Shown here: positions 14,527 to 26,019 of the stretch, piece by piece
Layout: each line of letters begins with the position of its first letter
Numbering within the stretch: position 1 is the first letter of the stretch
Origin: Halichondria panicea
Lineage: Eukaryota; Porifera; Demospongiae; Suberitida; Halichondriidae
Direction: 5' to 3'
Length of the DNA: 64,000 nucleotides
NCBI RefSeq assembly: GCF_963675165.1
Contig: NC_087386.1
Span: forward strand, 918,931 to 982,930
Notes under the pieces: generated by a model
The model's input: the letters and a program-made list of their open reading frames with translations, nothing else
What the model was told of the DNA's origin: nothing
Databases searched by the model: none
Made by a program: the position numbers and the translations under genes

Positions 14527-17500
14527 ATGACCACTTCTCTGCAAAGAAGGCAAGGTGCCCCGGGGCAGAGGCTTCACTCACCAGTCTCCCCCACACCTCA
14601 GTACGATGCCTACGGCCCTCAACTGGGCCACCTGAGTGAGAACATACACAGACTGCTCACAGAGAGGGAATGCTCCATCTTCGACCGAGGTAGCTCTACA
14701 TAATAATTCTAATATCCAAACTTATTCTATTCCTTTGTCTAGCGATGCAATCTCCTATTGATAGATATACTCTATGCTACTTACCTTCCATTGTATCCAC
14801 TACAGGACTAGCTGACTATCATCGAAGGAGAAACATCCGATCATTTGTTGAGTGTCTAAGTCTCGTATTGAACAACAACCAGAAGAGGCAACTGTTGCTA
14901 CCCATTAGAGACTCATATGTGAAGCCGAGTGACCTAGTCAAGTTCAACCAGCTTGTTCAGGACCATGGTCTGGCAACGTCTCTCAGGAGAAAGAAGAAAG
15001 AAGAGAAAACGAAACTCGGCAGTGGTGTACGTCGACTGGAGGTGAAGAGAGATCCCAACGGAGAGTGGGGGTTCAGTATTCGTGGTGGATCGGAGCACGG
15101 TATTGGTGTTTTTGTATCATGGGTGGAACCTTCCTCAGGGGCACACAAGAGTGGACTGCAAGTTGGAGATCAAATCTTGAAAACCAACGATGTCAGTTTT
15201 GAGAACATCAGCCACTATGAAGCTGTAACGGTATGTGCCGTTTAGGCGCACATGCACACACATGCACACACACACCACACATGCACACACACGCACACAC
15301 ACACCACACATGCACACACACCTGGCCTTATACAAATACAAGTAGCTGTTACAAAGTTTGTTTACTGTAGATGTTGAAAGGAGTTAAGAAAGCTAGTCTG
15401 TGGGTCTTGTCTCGAGGAAGAGTTCCTAGCTCACGGATGACTCACAAAGTGTACCGCTGGATGTCCCCTGAGGGCAGGTCTGTGTCTCCACCCCCTGACC
15501 CCTTTGACCTCCAGGATCAGACCAGTATTGGAGAGCGAGGTGTGATGAACGAGGCTGATGAAAGAAAGGTACGTTGTGTTAATTTGCATTGCTACATGTT
15601 CCATTTTCTAATTAACAAAATAACGTTATGAGGCAGCATACGTAACACTTAACGACAGCAATGTAAGTTCCAACATTATCACTAGGTTACTATGGTAGTG
15701 GAGGATGGGCATGAGCTGGGTATCTCAATCAGAGGAGGAGCTGAGCACGGCCTGGGGATATACGTGTCTGTAGTGGAAGAGGACTCTGTGGCTGACAACT
15801 ATGGCCTCAAGGTGATAACTGGGTTGGTTGTATTCATGAAGCTGTTTATTGTTTAAACTACGTACGTGAATAACCTTTCCACAAGTATTTTCATGGCTTG
15901 TGAATGGTGTACAGAGAATTCAGGCTTGTTAATTACTAAACACAAGTACAGGAGCACAAGTGTTTGCTTCCTTTTGTCATTGAGTTTCTCTACAAAGCTA
16001 TTCATGTCACAATTTATTGTTTTTCTCTTGCACAGCCTGGCGATCAGCTCCTTGAAGTGAATGATGTTAAATTCCTCAACATAATTCACAGTGATGCTGC
16101 CAATGCTCTCAGAGCTCAGCGCTGCATGGTCATGAAGGTCAAAGATGTGGGGAAGATACCTCATTCACGAATCACTACCTACGGTCAAACAGAGTGGAAA
16201 AGCCCAACAATCAAGTGAGTTTTTAACATTAAGAAGTTTTTACATTAAGATCTCAGAAGTTCGAGCTCTCATAAAAGCACATGATTTGCTAGCGTTTAAA
16301 TTTAAAATATTCTATAATGTTGTTTTCTGCTACAGGAGCTCTAATGGACCCCAAACATCATCACCACCAGTGAGTATTTTTAAAATAAAAAAATGATTCT
16401 ATGTGCATATTAATTTTGTAAGGTAAAAAAAAAAGTTGTACTGGAGAATCCGGGTATCGATCCCGGTACCTCTCTATTATAAGTAGAGCGCTCTACCATT
16501 TGAGCTAATTCCCAGTTTATGTTGCAGAATTTATTGGTATTTATAGGCTTCCTTGTAAAAACAAAAGTTATACTGGAGAATCCGGGTATCGATCCCGGTA
16601 CCTCTCGCATGCTAAGCGAGCGCTCTCCCATTTGAGCTAATCCCCCACAACTGTTTATGTTGCACAGTTTATTGGTGTCAATGGCTTTCCTTACTCCTCT
16701 CAGGTGTTCCAATCAGGCATGGGAACACAAGTAATGCATGGGAAGCAGCAGACAGGCTCTATACAAGGCAGGGGGCTCATGAATGAAGTGGCACGCTCAG
16801 TTCTCAATACCCAAGAGCTCACAACCTTCAATTACTATGTGGACCAGTACGACCAACACAGCATGTCGGTGGAAAATTTAGTGGCTCCACTACTGGATCT
16901 GCTTAACACTCCCGAAAAGGTAAATAAATAGAATGATCAATTTCTCATTTCATTTACGACGAATTGTGGTGTTGCAGCTTCAGCTCCTCTCAGAAGTTCG
17001 AGCTCTCATAAAAGCACATGATTTGCAGCGTTTCAATGAGCTTACAGTCCACAAGGAGATCTCTTCAAAGAAAGTAAGTTCACCAAATCGAAGTGCTTGG
17101 TTGATACATACATTGTTTTATAACAGGGGTATCGATCTCACAAGGACACTAGCTTCCCTGATGGCTCCAGTAAACCAACCTCCCCAGTTGACATGGATAG
17201 GACACCGGACGTAAGATATGCATGCAGAAAATCATACAACTGAGAGATTGTAATGACACATTTATTCTGCCTATACACAGGTCCACAATGGCTCCGATGA
17301 TTTCATTCTCTCACCTCTTCCCAACAGTGTGAGTGTAGTACTGGTTGCCGTACAAACATGAACCTACTTGTATGGATTCATAATACACACTGAACCATAT
17401 ACCATAATTTATTGTATGCTCCTCCCACCAGCCTAACGGCCATACTAGGCCACATCAGGGAAGTGACATCTCCTCTGAGGAAGGAGGGAGAGACAAAGTA

Positions 17501-20500
17501 CCACAGAAACTGGTACGTGTACCGATAACACATCTTTATATACATTACTGCTAAAATGCTTGATGTACGTATGTATGATGATCCTCATATCCCCTTTACA
17601 CACACACACAGTCCCCCCAGCGCCCTGGGGCCAAGGGAATGTTCCACGCACCACCACCACCCTCCTCACCCCCTGCAACAAGGTTAGTCGGATTTTCCTG
17701 CCATGCCGATACTATACTACCCTACATAATTTAACCATCTGTGCCCCTCCCCCTATCACCACCCCAGCACGCCTGATGGTCAGTCGTCTCTGGCCCACAC
17801 TCTCAAGGAGAGACGACAGTGGATGAGGGAAGGCACGAAGGAGCAGTCCATGGATGAAACTTGGGACGGCCAGTGGAACGACAGCTCCATAATGCAACAA
17901 CATATGGTAAATAGTTACCTGATGCTAAGACATCTAAGCTCACATGTCATATAGTTACATGCCTTTTGATATTAATATTTGTTATTGATAAGTTTGTCTC
18001 TCTACCCAAGGGAGCTGATGAGACTGATGGTCCGGCAGACATCTCTGAGATAGAAGCAAAGGTCCGTAGTGAAACAGAGGCTCAGCTCCGGGAAGAGTTT
18101 AAGGAAGACAAGAGGAAGTTAATGGAGGAGCAGCAACGTCTCTTAGAGCAGGAGAAACAGGACAAAGAAATGACCCTTCGTCGTGAAAGAGAACAATTTC
18201 AGAAAGAAATGAGAGAGCAAGAAGAGAAGGTGAAGGCCGAGGTTGAAGAGAGAGTGATGATGGAAGCAGAGGGGAAGATCAAGAGAGAGTTGGAAGTAAA
18301 GGAGAGAGAACTGACTGAGGAGTTCGCCAAGTGAGAAAGAAATCTTTTTAGTAGCTACATGTACAATACGACTTAAAACAATGACCAGTGCACCGGTTTC
18401 ACAACATACCATCAAGTATGCTGTAGCTATATTATAAGCATCGGTACTATAATTATAGTAATGAGCTTTACAGCTGTGCATGCATGACGTAATGAGCTCT
18501 ACAATTCAGTGAGTTAACACATTATAATTCTTATAATCCTTGTACAGAAGAAACGAAAGCCAACTGGAGCAGACGGACTTTGAAGAGCAGATCAGGGAAA
18601 TTGAGGAGCGGACAAAAATGGAAATGGAAGAGAAAATTTGGAAGGAAGCTGAAGAGCAACTGAGACATGAGTTTGATATCAAAATAGAAGAAGAAAAAAC
18701 CAAATTTCAGTCTGAAGCTGCTAGCAAGAGTACTAGTCCTGAAACCACACCTAACAAAGAAGCCGAAAATCGTCTTCGCAGAGAACTAGAGCAAAAGTTC
18801 AAACAAGAGTACGACGAGAAAATGCGAAGGGAGAGAGACAAGATGCGAAAACAACAGCAAGATGACAAGAAACGTAGAGAGGACGAAGAGAGAGCCAAAC
18901 GACAGGACGATATCGCTCGATTGGAGGCAGAAGAGCAAGAAAAGATCGAGAATGAAGAGAGAATTAGAAAGTGAGTCAATAAAATGTACATACTTTAATA
19001 TTGTCAAGTACCCATAATAAAATTATTTCCCCGTGGAATGAGAAATGATCTGCTATAGATTGATACATATTTTGCTTAGAATATTGTTTGTAGACATAAT
19101 ATTTAATGCGTTAACTGCTGTCCTTGTAGGGAGGCAGACGCAGCTGCTCGGGCAGAGTACGAGGTTCGGTTGCAAAAGGAGACAATGGAGAGGGCCAAAC
19201 TAGCAGAGGAAGTAAAGGCTCGTCGAGAAGCAGAGGAGAGGAGGGAGGCCAAGATCAAGAAGGTCAAGGTATTGTAATGGATCTTAGGAATACACTTTCC
19301 CTACACAAACTTATGATTTATTCAAATTTGATCTTAACCTCACCGCATAGTTATGTATTCAATGATGTCTTGTAGGTTAGTTAGTTAAGAACAATAGAAA
19401 GTCTGATTTGTGGCTTTGAATACGTTTTGTGTTGACTTAGTCGGGTCCACACCATTTTCCGTACTTTCCAAAACTCTAACTGTACATTATCGCCCACCCA
19501 ACCATACACATACAGCCACAGATGGCCCAGACTCCTCCTGTCCATGAGGACCCTGCTGAGGAGAGTGAAGAAGACATGCCAGACACAGAGCCAATGCACA
19601 CCGGGCCTGCCTCAGAGGAGGAAGAGAAGATGCTGGAAGTACAGCGCCGGCGACGGGAGGCAGAGGAACGAGAGGTGGAGAGGGAGCAGAGACGAAGGGA
19701 AGCAGAGGAACAGAGAGAGGCCAACCAAGCATACAGCAAGCAGGAAGAGGAGAGACAAAAGAAGCTGGAACTGGTTAGTGGGATTGGATTCTAGTAGCAG
19801 TGGTACTTTGTGAAGTGGATGGTAGTGGATGTGTCGTGCATAGCACTAGTTGTGTAGTGTTAAGTATACACCTTGCAATTGAATATTAGCTTACTATAGG
19901 TATGTACGCATGCACAGATCATATTTGTCTCTCTTCCTTGTACAGCAACGAAAGCGTGAGGAGAATATACGCAAACGTGAGGAAGAGAGGAAACAAAAGG
20001 ACGCCGAAGCTAGACGCAAACGTGATCAACAGAAGTCGTCCAATCCCTCAAGCAGTACCCCCACCTCACAACACACAAAGCCAAAGACGAGTGAGGGAGA
20101 AACACGTACGAAATCAAGGACTAACGATGGCGAGACACGCACAAAGTCAAGGACTAACGATGGCGAGACACACACAAAGCCAAAGACAACCGAGGGGAAA
20201 CCCCAAAAGAGCAAACAGCAAGTTATTGAGGATGAACGACGTAAAGCTGAGGATAAATTGCAGAGACGTTTGAAAAAGGCCCAAGAGAAGAAACAAGCTG
20301 AAGAAACAGCGTCCGCTGGTGGGCAGGGTCAGTCATATGGCGGCTATGAGGACCTGCAGGGGAGAATCTTCAACGTCACGGTGACAAAGGTCTGCAAGAA
20401 GTTGGGTATTGCTATCGACGGTGGAGCCAATACAAAGCAGAAGGCTGTCATCGTAAGAGAGATCTCTGTAAGTCGCAGTTTAGAATCTAGCAATTAAGAA

Positions 20501-20917
20501 TGAAAGCTACCTTAATGTACTTTGTTTGGTGAGGTATATTGATGTTTATTGTGGGGGATGATCGAAGTGTCATGTATACATTACACTCACAAACCATTCT
20601 AGGCGTTAGATATAGTTAGTAGACAATAATAATTATAGTGTAGTGCGTTACACAGTATCGGCCATAATTATACTCTCATCATCCACACACACTGCATACA
20701 CACTTTTACCACACATCCACACCACACACCCACACCACAGCCTGAGGGGTGTGCTGCACTGACGGGAGAAGGACTGAAGGTTGGTCAACAGATCCTCTCT
20801 GTAGGAGGTCAGTGTCTCTTCAACCTGAGACACAAAGAGGTGGTGATGGCCGTCAAGAGTGCCTTTGAGGGACCGCTACAAAAAACATTGGAGTTAGTAG
20901 TGTTAGATCAAGCATAG
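14527..20917 (+). CDS. WHRN: Whirlin-like PDZ scaffold with an inserted coiled-coil region
   Basis: Scaffold protein of stereocilia and ciliary Usher complexes in vertebrates. Exon 1 (14527-14689, [10 protein letters not shown]) and exon 2 (14806-15230) form the first harmonin-homology domain. PDZ1 ([20 protein letters not shown]) is followed by [20 protein letters not shown], very like vertebrate whirlin. PDZ2 ([20 protein letters not shown]; 15686-15812 and 16036-16214) is followed by [10 protein letters not shown]. The second harmonin-homology domain spans exons at about 16705-16920 and 16978-17073 ([17 protein letters not shown]). A Pro/Ser region follows, then about 450 residues of Glu/Arg/Lys coiled coil (18012-20320). 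PDZ3 contains [15 protein letters not shown] and the last exon is 20741-20917. Vertebrate whirlin has a proline-rich linker where the coiled coil lies here; harmonin has a coiled coil. An 11-residue tandem repeat ([11 protein letters not shown]) lies near 20100-20180. Confidence 0.93.
16442..16514 (-). tRNA. tRNA with UAU anticodon on a tRNA-Ala-like body
   Basis: A complete cloverleaf on the minus strand. D stem GCTC/GAGC, anticodon stem CTCTA/TAGAG with loop CTTATAA (anticodon UAU, Ile), variable AGGTA, T arm CCGGG/CCCGG, discriminator A. The acceptor stem pairs except at 1:72 (T-C). It keeps G3:U70, the alanine identity pair. D arm, variable loop and T arm are nearly identical to the tRNA-Ala 60 bp away. 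A T-run terminator follows on the minus strand. No intron. Nested antisense in a whirlin intron. Confidence 0.75.
16574..16646 (-). tRNA. tRNA-Ala(AGC)
   Basis: A complete cloverleaf: acceptor GGGGGAT/ATTCTCC fully paired with G3:U70, D stem GCTC/GAGC, anticodon stem CTCGC/GCGAG with loop TTAGCAT (anticodon AGC), T arm CCGGG/CCCGG, discriminator A. T-rich terminators follow on the minus strand. The T loop is ATCGATA, with A at positions 54 and 60, which is unusual for an elongator tRNA. Its 5' flank (minus sense) is also repeated next to the UAU tRNA, so the pair arose by a tandem duplication of about 132 bp. Confidence 0.9.
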
Positions 20918-21399
20918 AACAAAGTGCACCACATAGCATTGCTGTTTTATCTCTTTGTATACGTACATATATATACAATACGTTTTAGATTATTTTTATA
21001 ATTATAGCTCATGATAATAACTGCTTTTAACATGACTGTGTACACCCGTGCATTACGTAACCTCAACCATAAATGACCATTATCGCATGACTGCATGTAT
21101 AATTTATATTATTTTGTACCGAGAAACTGAGAACCACTTCTTTGGAACATTATTATTTCCAATGCACGTGCATGCGTATAATTATAGCAGCATGCATAGA
21201 AAAATGGGCAGGTCACAAAATACCATGTCCAAACTAGCTATTAACTTTCTGTTCACTTGGAAAACATACGAAGAATTTACTGTAGACACAAAAGGAATAC
21301 AGACACAAATTAAAATAGATTGCTATAGGTAGCAACAATAATAATTGATAGAACTGGCCAGCAAAAAATGTATTCCGTCCTTACTATAATTATAAATGT
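20918..21399. other. Convergent intergenic region between WHRN and the CIAO1 pseudogene
   Basis: A/T-rich sequence with no reading frame of note. Compared with 30705-31199 it shows many indels, in contrast to the nearly identical sequence that begins at the CIAO1 stop. Confidence 0.5.
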
Positions 21400-22764
21400 T
21401 TATGAAAAATTCCAAATCTTAATCTTACAGTCATCAGAACATGAAGCTAACATAGATGAGTTCTTAGGATTCCACGTCACACAGTTGACATCGCTCTCAT
21501 GGGCCTGAGGGGTGAGGGGGGAGGGACATTATCACATGTACGGGTATTGGACTGTTAGGAGTACACTGCTACATGTACAGTATGTGTCAACAATGGCTGC
21601 AGTGTAATCCCTCTTAGTAGCTATACAAAGGCAAACTGAAATACAAATGCCAGGCACCCCGGTCCTAAATAAACAGTTGGTGTACAAAACAATCCTGTAA
21701 CGGTCGAAAACATGTTTCTCAAAGGCAATTAGGGGATTCCACTGTTATGTCATTATAGAGGGTGGTTCATTGTCTCACCTTTGGTTGTTCCCACACGAGA
21801 TCAAACGTTGGTTGATGAGCATCGCAGCCGGGAGTCTACAATGAGGCACAACAGTCAGGCACTCATAACAAACGAGTACTATATTATATGCAAACCTCTC
21901 TGAATATCCTGATGATGTCGTCTCCACCGGCAGTCGCTATAGCACCAGAGGCCGACCTGCACCAGCGAATAAAGCGATGAAGTATGCAGTACACGCACTC
22001 CTTAAGTTTGACAGTTAACCATACAGTGTACGCTATCAACTTCTAAGTGAATATCTTAGCTAGGTAAAATACATACTTATAGGGGTATGACTCACCAGTT
22101 GATGTCATAGATGGGCCTGTTATGCTGTCCTGACAGTGTGCACACACACTTCCACACTGGGTCACTGGAGGGAGTGGGGACACCTGCAGCGTATTAAGAA
22201 ACAACCTTAAAACAGCTGGACATTAGACGAATGATATTCACCTTGTTCATTTCCAGGCTTGTATGATCTCCATATCTTCACAGTCTTGTCAGCACTACAA
22301 GAAGCTGCACACACACACACACACAATGCAAGGTTATGTTGGTGACAGTTATAATTCAATGTCAGTGTTTGTTCAGCACAAGATGTACACACACACACGG
22401 TACCTAATCTTTCCCCAGTGGAGTCGAATGCTATGGACCACACGGTAGATTCATGGCCCTCCAGGGAAGCACAGGCAGTCCTGGTGTGTGGGCGTGTGTG
22501 TATATAGTTGGTACATAAACTGTAAATGTGTGTTATAGTTTGTATAAGCCAAGCAATGGATTCTAAAGAGCTGACTCACCAATCATCGTCATCCTCTTTG
22601 TATATTTTGACAGTATCATCGTAACTAGCAGAGACCAGCAACTGCGGAAACATGAGAGTGATGTTACAATAACACACTAAGCAAACCGATAGCTTGCAAA
22701 CTACAAAAAGTTAAGTAAGCTGTCAGAGCGAGAGCGAGAACTGACGGTGCACAAACACTCACAC

Positions 22765-22876
22765 TGTGAAATATTAATCACCATTAGCTTTCACTATAAA
22801 TGTAAGCAACGGAGACATTGTGAAATATTACTCACCATTAGCTTTCACTATAAATGTAAGCAGCAACGGAGACATT
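22765..22876. repeat. 54-bp tandem duplication upstream of kinase-Kelch copy 1
   Basis: Two copies of a unit beginning tgtgaaatatta and containing caccattagctttcac lie 70-180 bp before the start codon. The same pair is at 32597-32708 before copy 2. They may be promoter elements of the nested gene. Confidence 0.6.
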
Positions 22877-22942
22877 ACTTAACAAAGAACTATTCATAAG
22901 CCACCATTACTTATAGAAACAACCTAGTACTACACATCACTC

Positions 22943-25090
22943 ATGGCTCAAAGACCTACAAAACCTTGTACCAAAACTCGTTTTCAGAACGTACGGCTAC
23001 TCAAGGACCAGACGTTAGGAAAAGGAGCATACGGCTCTGTATACAAGGCCAAATGTGACCATCTTCTTTGTGCGGCTAAAGTCATCCACGAATGGCTAAC
23101 ACAGCCGGTACAAGCGGATCCTCATCATGAGCATAGACTAGTGCAGAGCAGGTTTGCACTGGAGTGCGAGTTGCTCCGTGACATCACTCACCCCAACATC
23201 GTGCAATACCTTGGTCAGTACACAGACCCAGACACAGGGGAGTCTGTACTGCTTATGGAGCTAATGGACGACAGTTTGAGAAGCTTTCTCGAGAATGGCT
23301 CAAACGAAATCAGCTACTACGTTCAAGTCTCAATCACTTTGGATGTAGCCACGGCTTTGACATTTCTACACTGTAACAAGATCGTCCACAGAGATCTATC
23401 CAGCAACAATATCCTACTCTATGAAGGTCACAGAGCAAAATTGTCCGATTTTGGAATGGCTAAAGTGACTCACACTCGTCACTTGGCAATCTCCAACACA
23501 CAGTGCCCAGGAACTCAAGTGTACATGCCACCAGAGGCTCTAGACATTAAGCCAATAAGATACACCGAGAAAGGGGACGTGTTTTCCCTGGGTGTTAATA
23601 TCATTCAAATCCTTACCAAGAAATTCCCAGCCCCAGGAGAACGCCTCGAGTTAATACCAATTATTGATCCTCAGTTTCCGTCAGGCCAAGCCAAAAAAGA
23701 TGTCCCCGAAGTGAGAAGACGGCAAAACCACATCAGTGAGATCAACCCCGCAGACCCACTACTAAAAATAGCACTTGATTGTTTGAAAGACAAAGAAAAC
23801 GAGAGACCAGCAGCTCACATACTTTGTGAAAGGCTGTCTTATCTGAAAACTTCACAAGATTACACATCAAGAAAAACAAAACACGAGAGAGAAGTGTTAG
23901 AAATGCAGGATACAATCGATGTCCTACGATACGAAAATACGGATTTACGAAAGGATCTTAGGGAACTGCGAAAAGCAGCTGCTGCTACAAACACTACATA
24001 TCGAGACGCTCAACAAATGATAACAACACAACAGCAAAACACACAACAACTCAGAGAAGAACTTGCTACTGCTCAAGCTACAATAAGAGAGAAAGACGAG
24101 ACAATTGCAACGAGAACTCATGCACAGAAAGAACTAGAAGAAGGCATCGAGAACTTACACCTGCTTAATCAAGAGCTACACTATACCCTTGTAGGATACA
24201 AACATCAACAACCACAGGCAAAATCTGATACAATACGATTAAAATCTACACCGGGAGCAAAGGCACCTTGTAAAATGGCCAGGGAAACAAACCCAGTGGT
24301 GGGTGGCAGTGTGGTATACCTTAGGCCTGGAGAATCTAGACACATCTATTCATTCGACTCCACTAATGACATATGGTACACCCTACCAGACAGCCCTGTG
24401 GACAACACCACCCTAGCATTTGTGAATGGATCTCCTGTTCTAGTGGGTGGCCGCTATGTGAGCATGCTGCTACGTCTACAATGCACAGGCAAACACAAGA
24501 AATGGATCGAATCATTCCCTTCGATGTTTACAAAACGCTCAAATACAATTGCTTTTTGCACCGAATCAGAACTAATCGTAGCAGGTGGTTTACAAGACGG
24601 GAGAATGGAAACATTGACCACAATAGAAGCTATGGACACAGACACTCTTCAATGGAGCAAGATTGGTAGCCTACCCGAACCACTATCAGCAACATCAGCT
24701 ACAATATGTGCAGGTCGCCTATACATCAGTAATGGAGAAGATAAAGTCCTAACCTGCTCACTCTACAACATAGCCAGGCCTTCAGGAGATCACCTCTCAC
24801 ACACATGGTCCAATATCGCTCATCTACCAGTGACACAATCAACACTAGTCACATTCAAAAATCGACTACTTGCAGTGGGTGGTTGTGATGGGGATCGTAA
24901 GCCCACAACATCAGTCAACATGTACAATCCTAACGAGAATAGTTGGACAGTGATTGGTCATATGAGTACGGCCCGACAGTTGTGTTTTGCAGCTGCCCTC
25001 CCTGACGAGAGGCTGATGATAGTGGGTGGGTTTACCTCCCAATGGGGCAGGGTCTCAAACAGTGTCGAGTTTGTCTCAGTTGAATACTAA
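22943..25090 (+). CDS. Kinase-coiled coil-Kelch protein, copy 1, nested in a CIAO1 intron
   Basis: An intronless 715-residue frame. The TKL-like kinase domain (about 18-300) has the Gly loop GKGAYGSVY (26-34), the VAIK-type Lys46 (CAAKV), HRDLSSNN with Asp151, and DFG at 169-171. VYMPPEAL forms the activation-segment end. All catalytic residues are present. A coiled coil rich in Gln/Glu/Arg runs from about 305 to 420. The C-terminal third has Kelch repeats ([41 protein letters not shown]), probably a protein-interaction propeller. Signalling role unknown. The gene lies antisense in the intron between CIAO1 exons 5 and 6, although its CIAO1 host copy is dead. Confidence 0.85.
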   Translation: MAQRPTKPCTKTRFQNVRLLKDQTLGKGAYGSVYKAKCDHLLCAAKVIHEWLTQPVQADPHHEHRLVQSRFALECELLRDITHPNIVQYLGQYTDPDTGESVLLMELMDDSLRSFLENGSNEISYYVQVSITLDVATALTFLHCNKIVHRDLSSNNILLYEGHRAKLSDFGMAKVTHTRHLAISNTQCPGTQVYMPPEALDIKPIRYTEKGDVFSLGVNIIQILTKKFPAPGERLELIPIIDPQFPSGQAKKDVPEVRRRQNHISEINPADPLLKIALDCLKDKENERPAAHILCERLSYLKTSQDYTSRKTKHEREVLEMQDTIDVLRYENTDLRKDLRELRKAAAATNTTYRDAQQMITTQQQNTQQLREELATAQATIREKDETIATRTHAQKELEEGIENLHLLNQELHYTLVGYKHQQPQAKSDTIRLKSTPGAKAPCKMARETNPVVGGSVVYLRPGESRHIYSFDSTNDIWYTLPDSPVDNTTLAFVNGSPVLVGGRYVSMLLRLQCTGKHKKWIESFPSMFTKRSNTIAFCTESELIVAGGLQDGRMETLTTIEAMDTDTLQWSKIGSLPEPLSATSATICAGRLYISNGEDKVLTCSLYNIARPSGDHLSHTWSNIAHLPVTQSTLVTFKNRLLAVGGCDGDRKPTTSVNMYNPNENSWTVIGHMSTARQLCFAAALPDERLMIVGGFTSQWGRVSNSVEFVSVEY

Positions 25091-25276
25091 CAAAATTCAT
25101 TTGCTATTTAACACGATCAAAACTAGAATGAGAAGACTGAACTAAATTGCATGTGTGTGTACTTAGATTTATTTAGATCTATATGATTAAAATAACAGTG
25201 CTCACCAATATACGGCCCTCTGTAACTACAGGCACACTATACACACACAGGCCTATACGTGTGAATACATAGGCTA

Positions 25277-25378
<102 letters not shown>

Positions 25379-26019
25379 CTCTTCGCAACCAGAAACAATA
25401 TGTATTCAGTATACTGTAAGCTACTAGAGTACTTTTTCTTATTACTAGAGTACAAACAGTCTCACTCACATTCTCAGTTGGATGCCACCGTACACACTTG
25501 ACGTCCTGTGTGTGGTGATGGAGGACACTAGCACACTCAAACTCCTCCCCATCATCCAGCACGTCCCACACCCACACACTCTTGTCTCGGCTGCACGTGG
25601 AGAGGAGGGCTCCAGACACTGACCACACTACACACTTGACCTCGTTCTCGTGACCCTCCAGCGTACTCGTGCACTGGAACTCTGTAATTAATAATAAATT
25701 GTACAATTTTTACTGTACAATTTGAAGTGTATCAGCTGGCACATTATATTTTGCGTGGGAGGCTAAACAGTGGGAGTCTAAAAAACAGGCTCATTGGAGC
25801 TCATTTGATCGCGTATTTTGTAATTTTACACGTACCTCCACTCCTCTTGTCCCAGATACAGATGGTGCCATCAAAACTGGCCGATGCCAGCATGTTACCA
25901 CATGGTGACCAGTTCACTGCGAATGGTAAAAGTATAAAAAAGCCAAGCACATGATATTTAGTGTGGCATACTGACCTGATCTGATGGTCCTCTGATGGCC
26001 ATCACTGAGGACAGTCTTA

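Noticed and set aside
14745-14805. WHRN start at the ATG at 14745 (MQSPIDRY...)
   Set aside because: This stretch is intron. Joining 14689 to 14806 restores the harmonin-homology helix ([15 protein letters not shown]), with a better start at 14527.
16410-16712. Minus-strand protein containing [11 protein letters not shown] repeats
   Set aside because: This is the known false translation of tRNA T-arm sequence. The region holds two tRNA genes.
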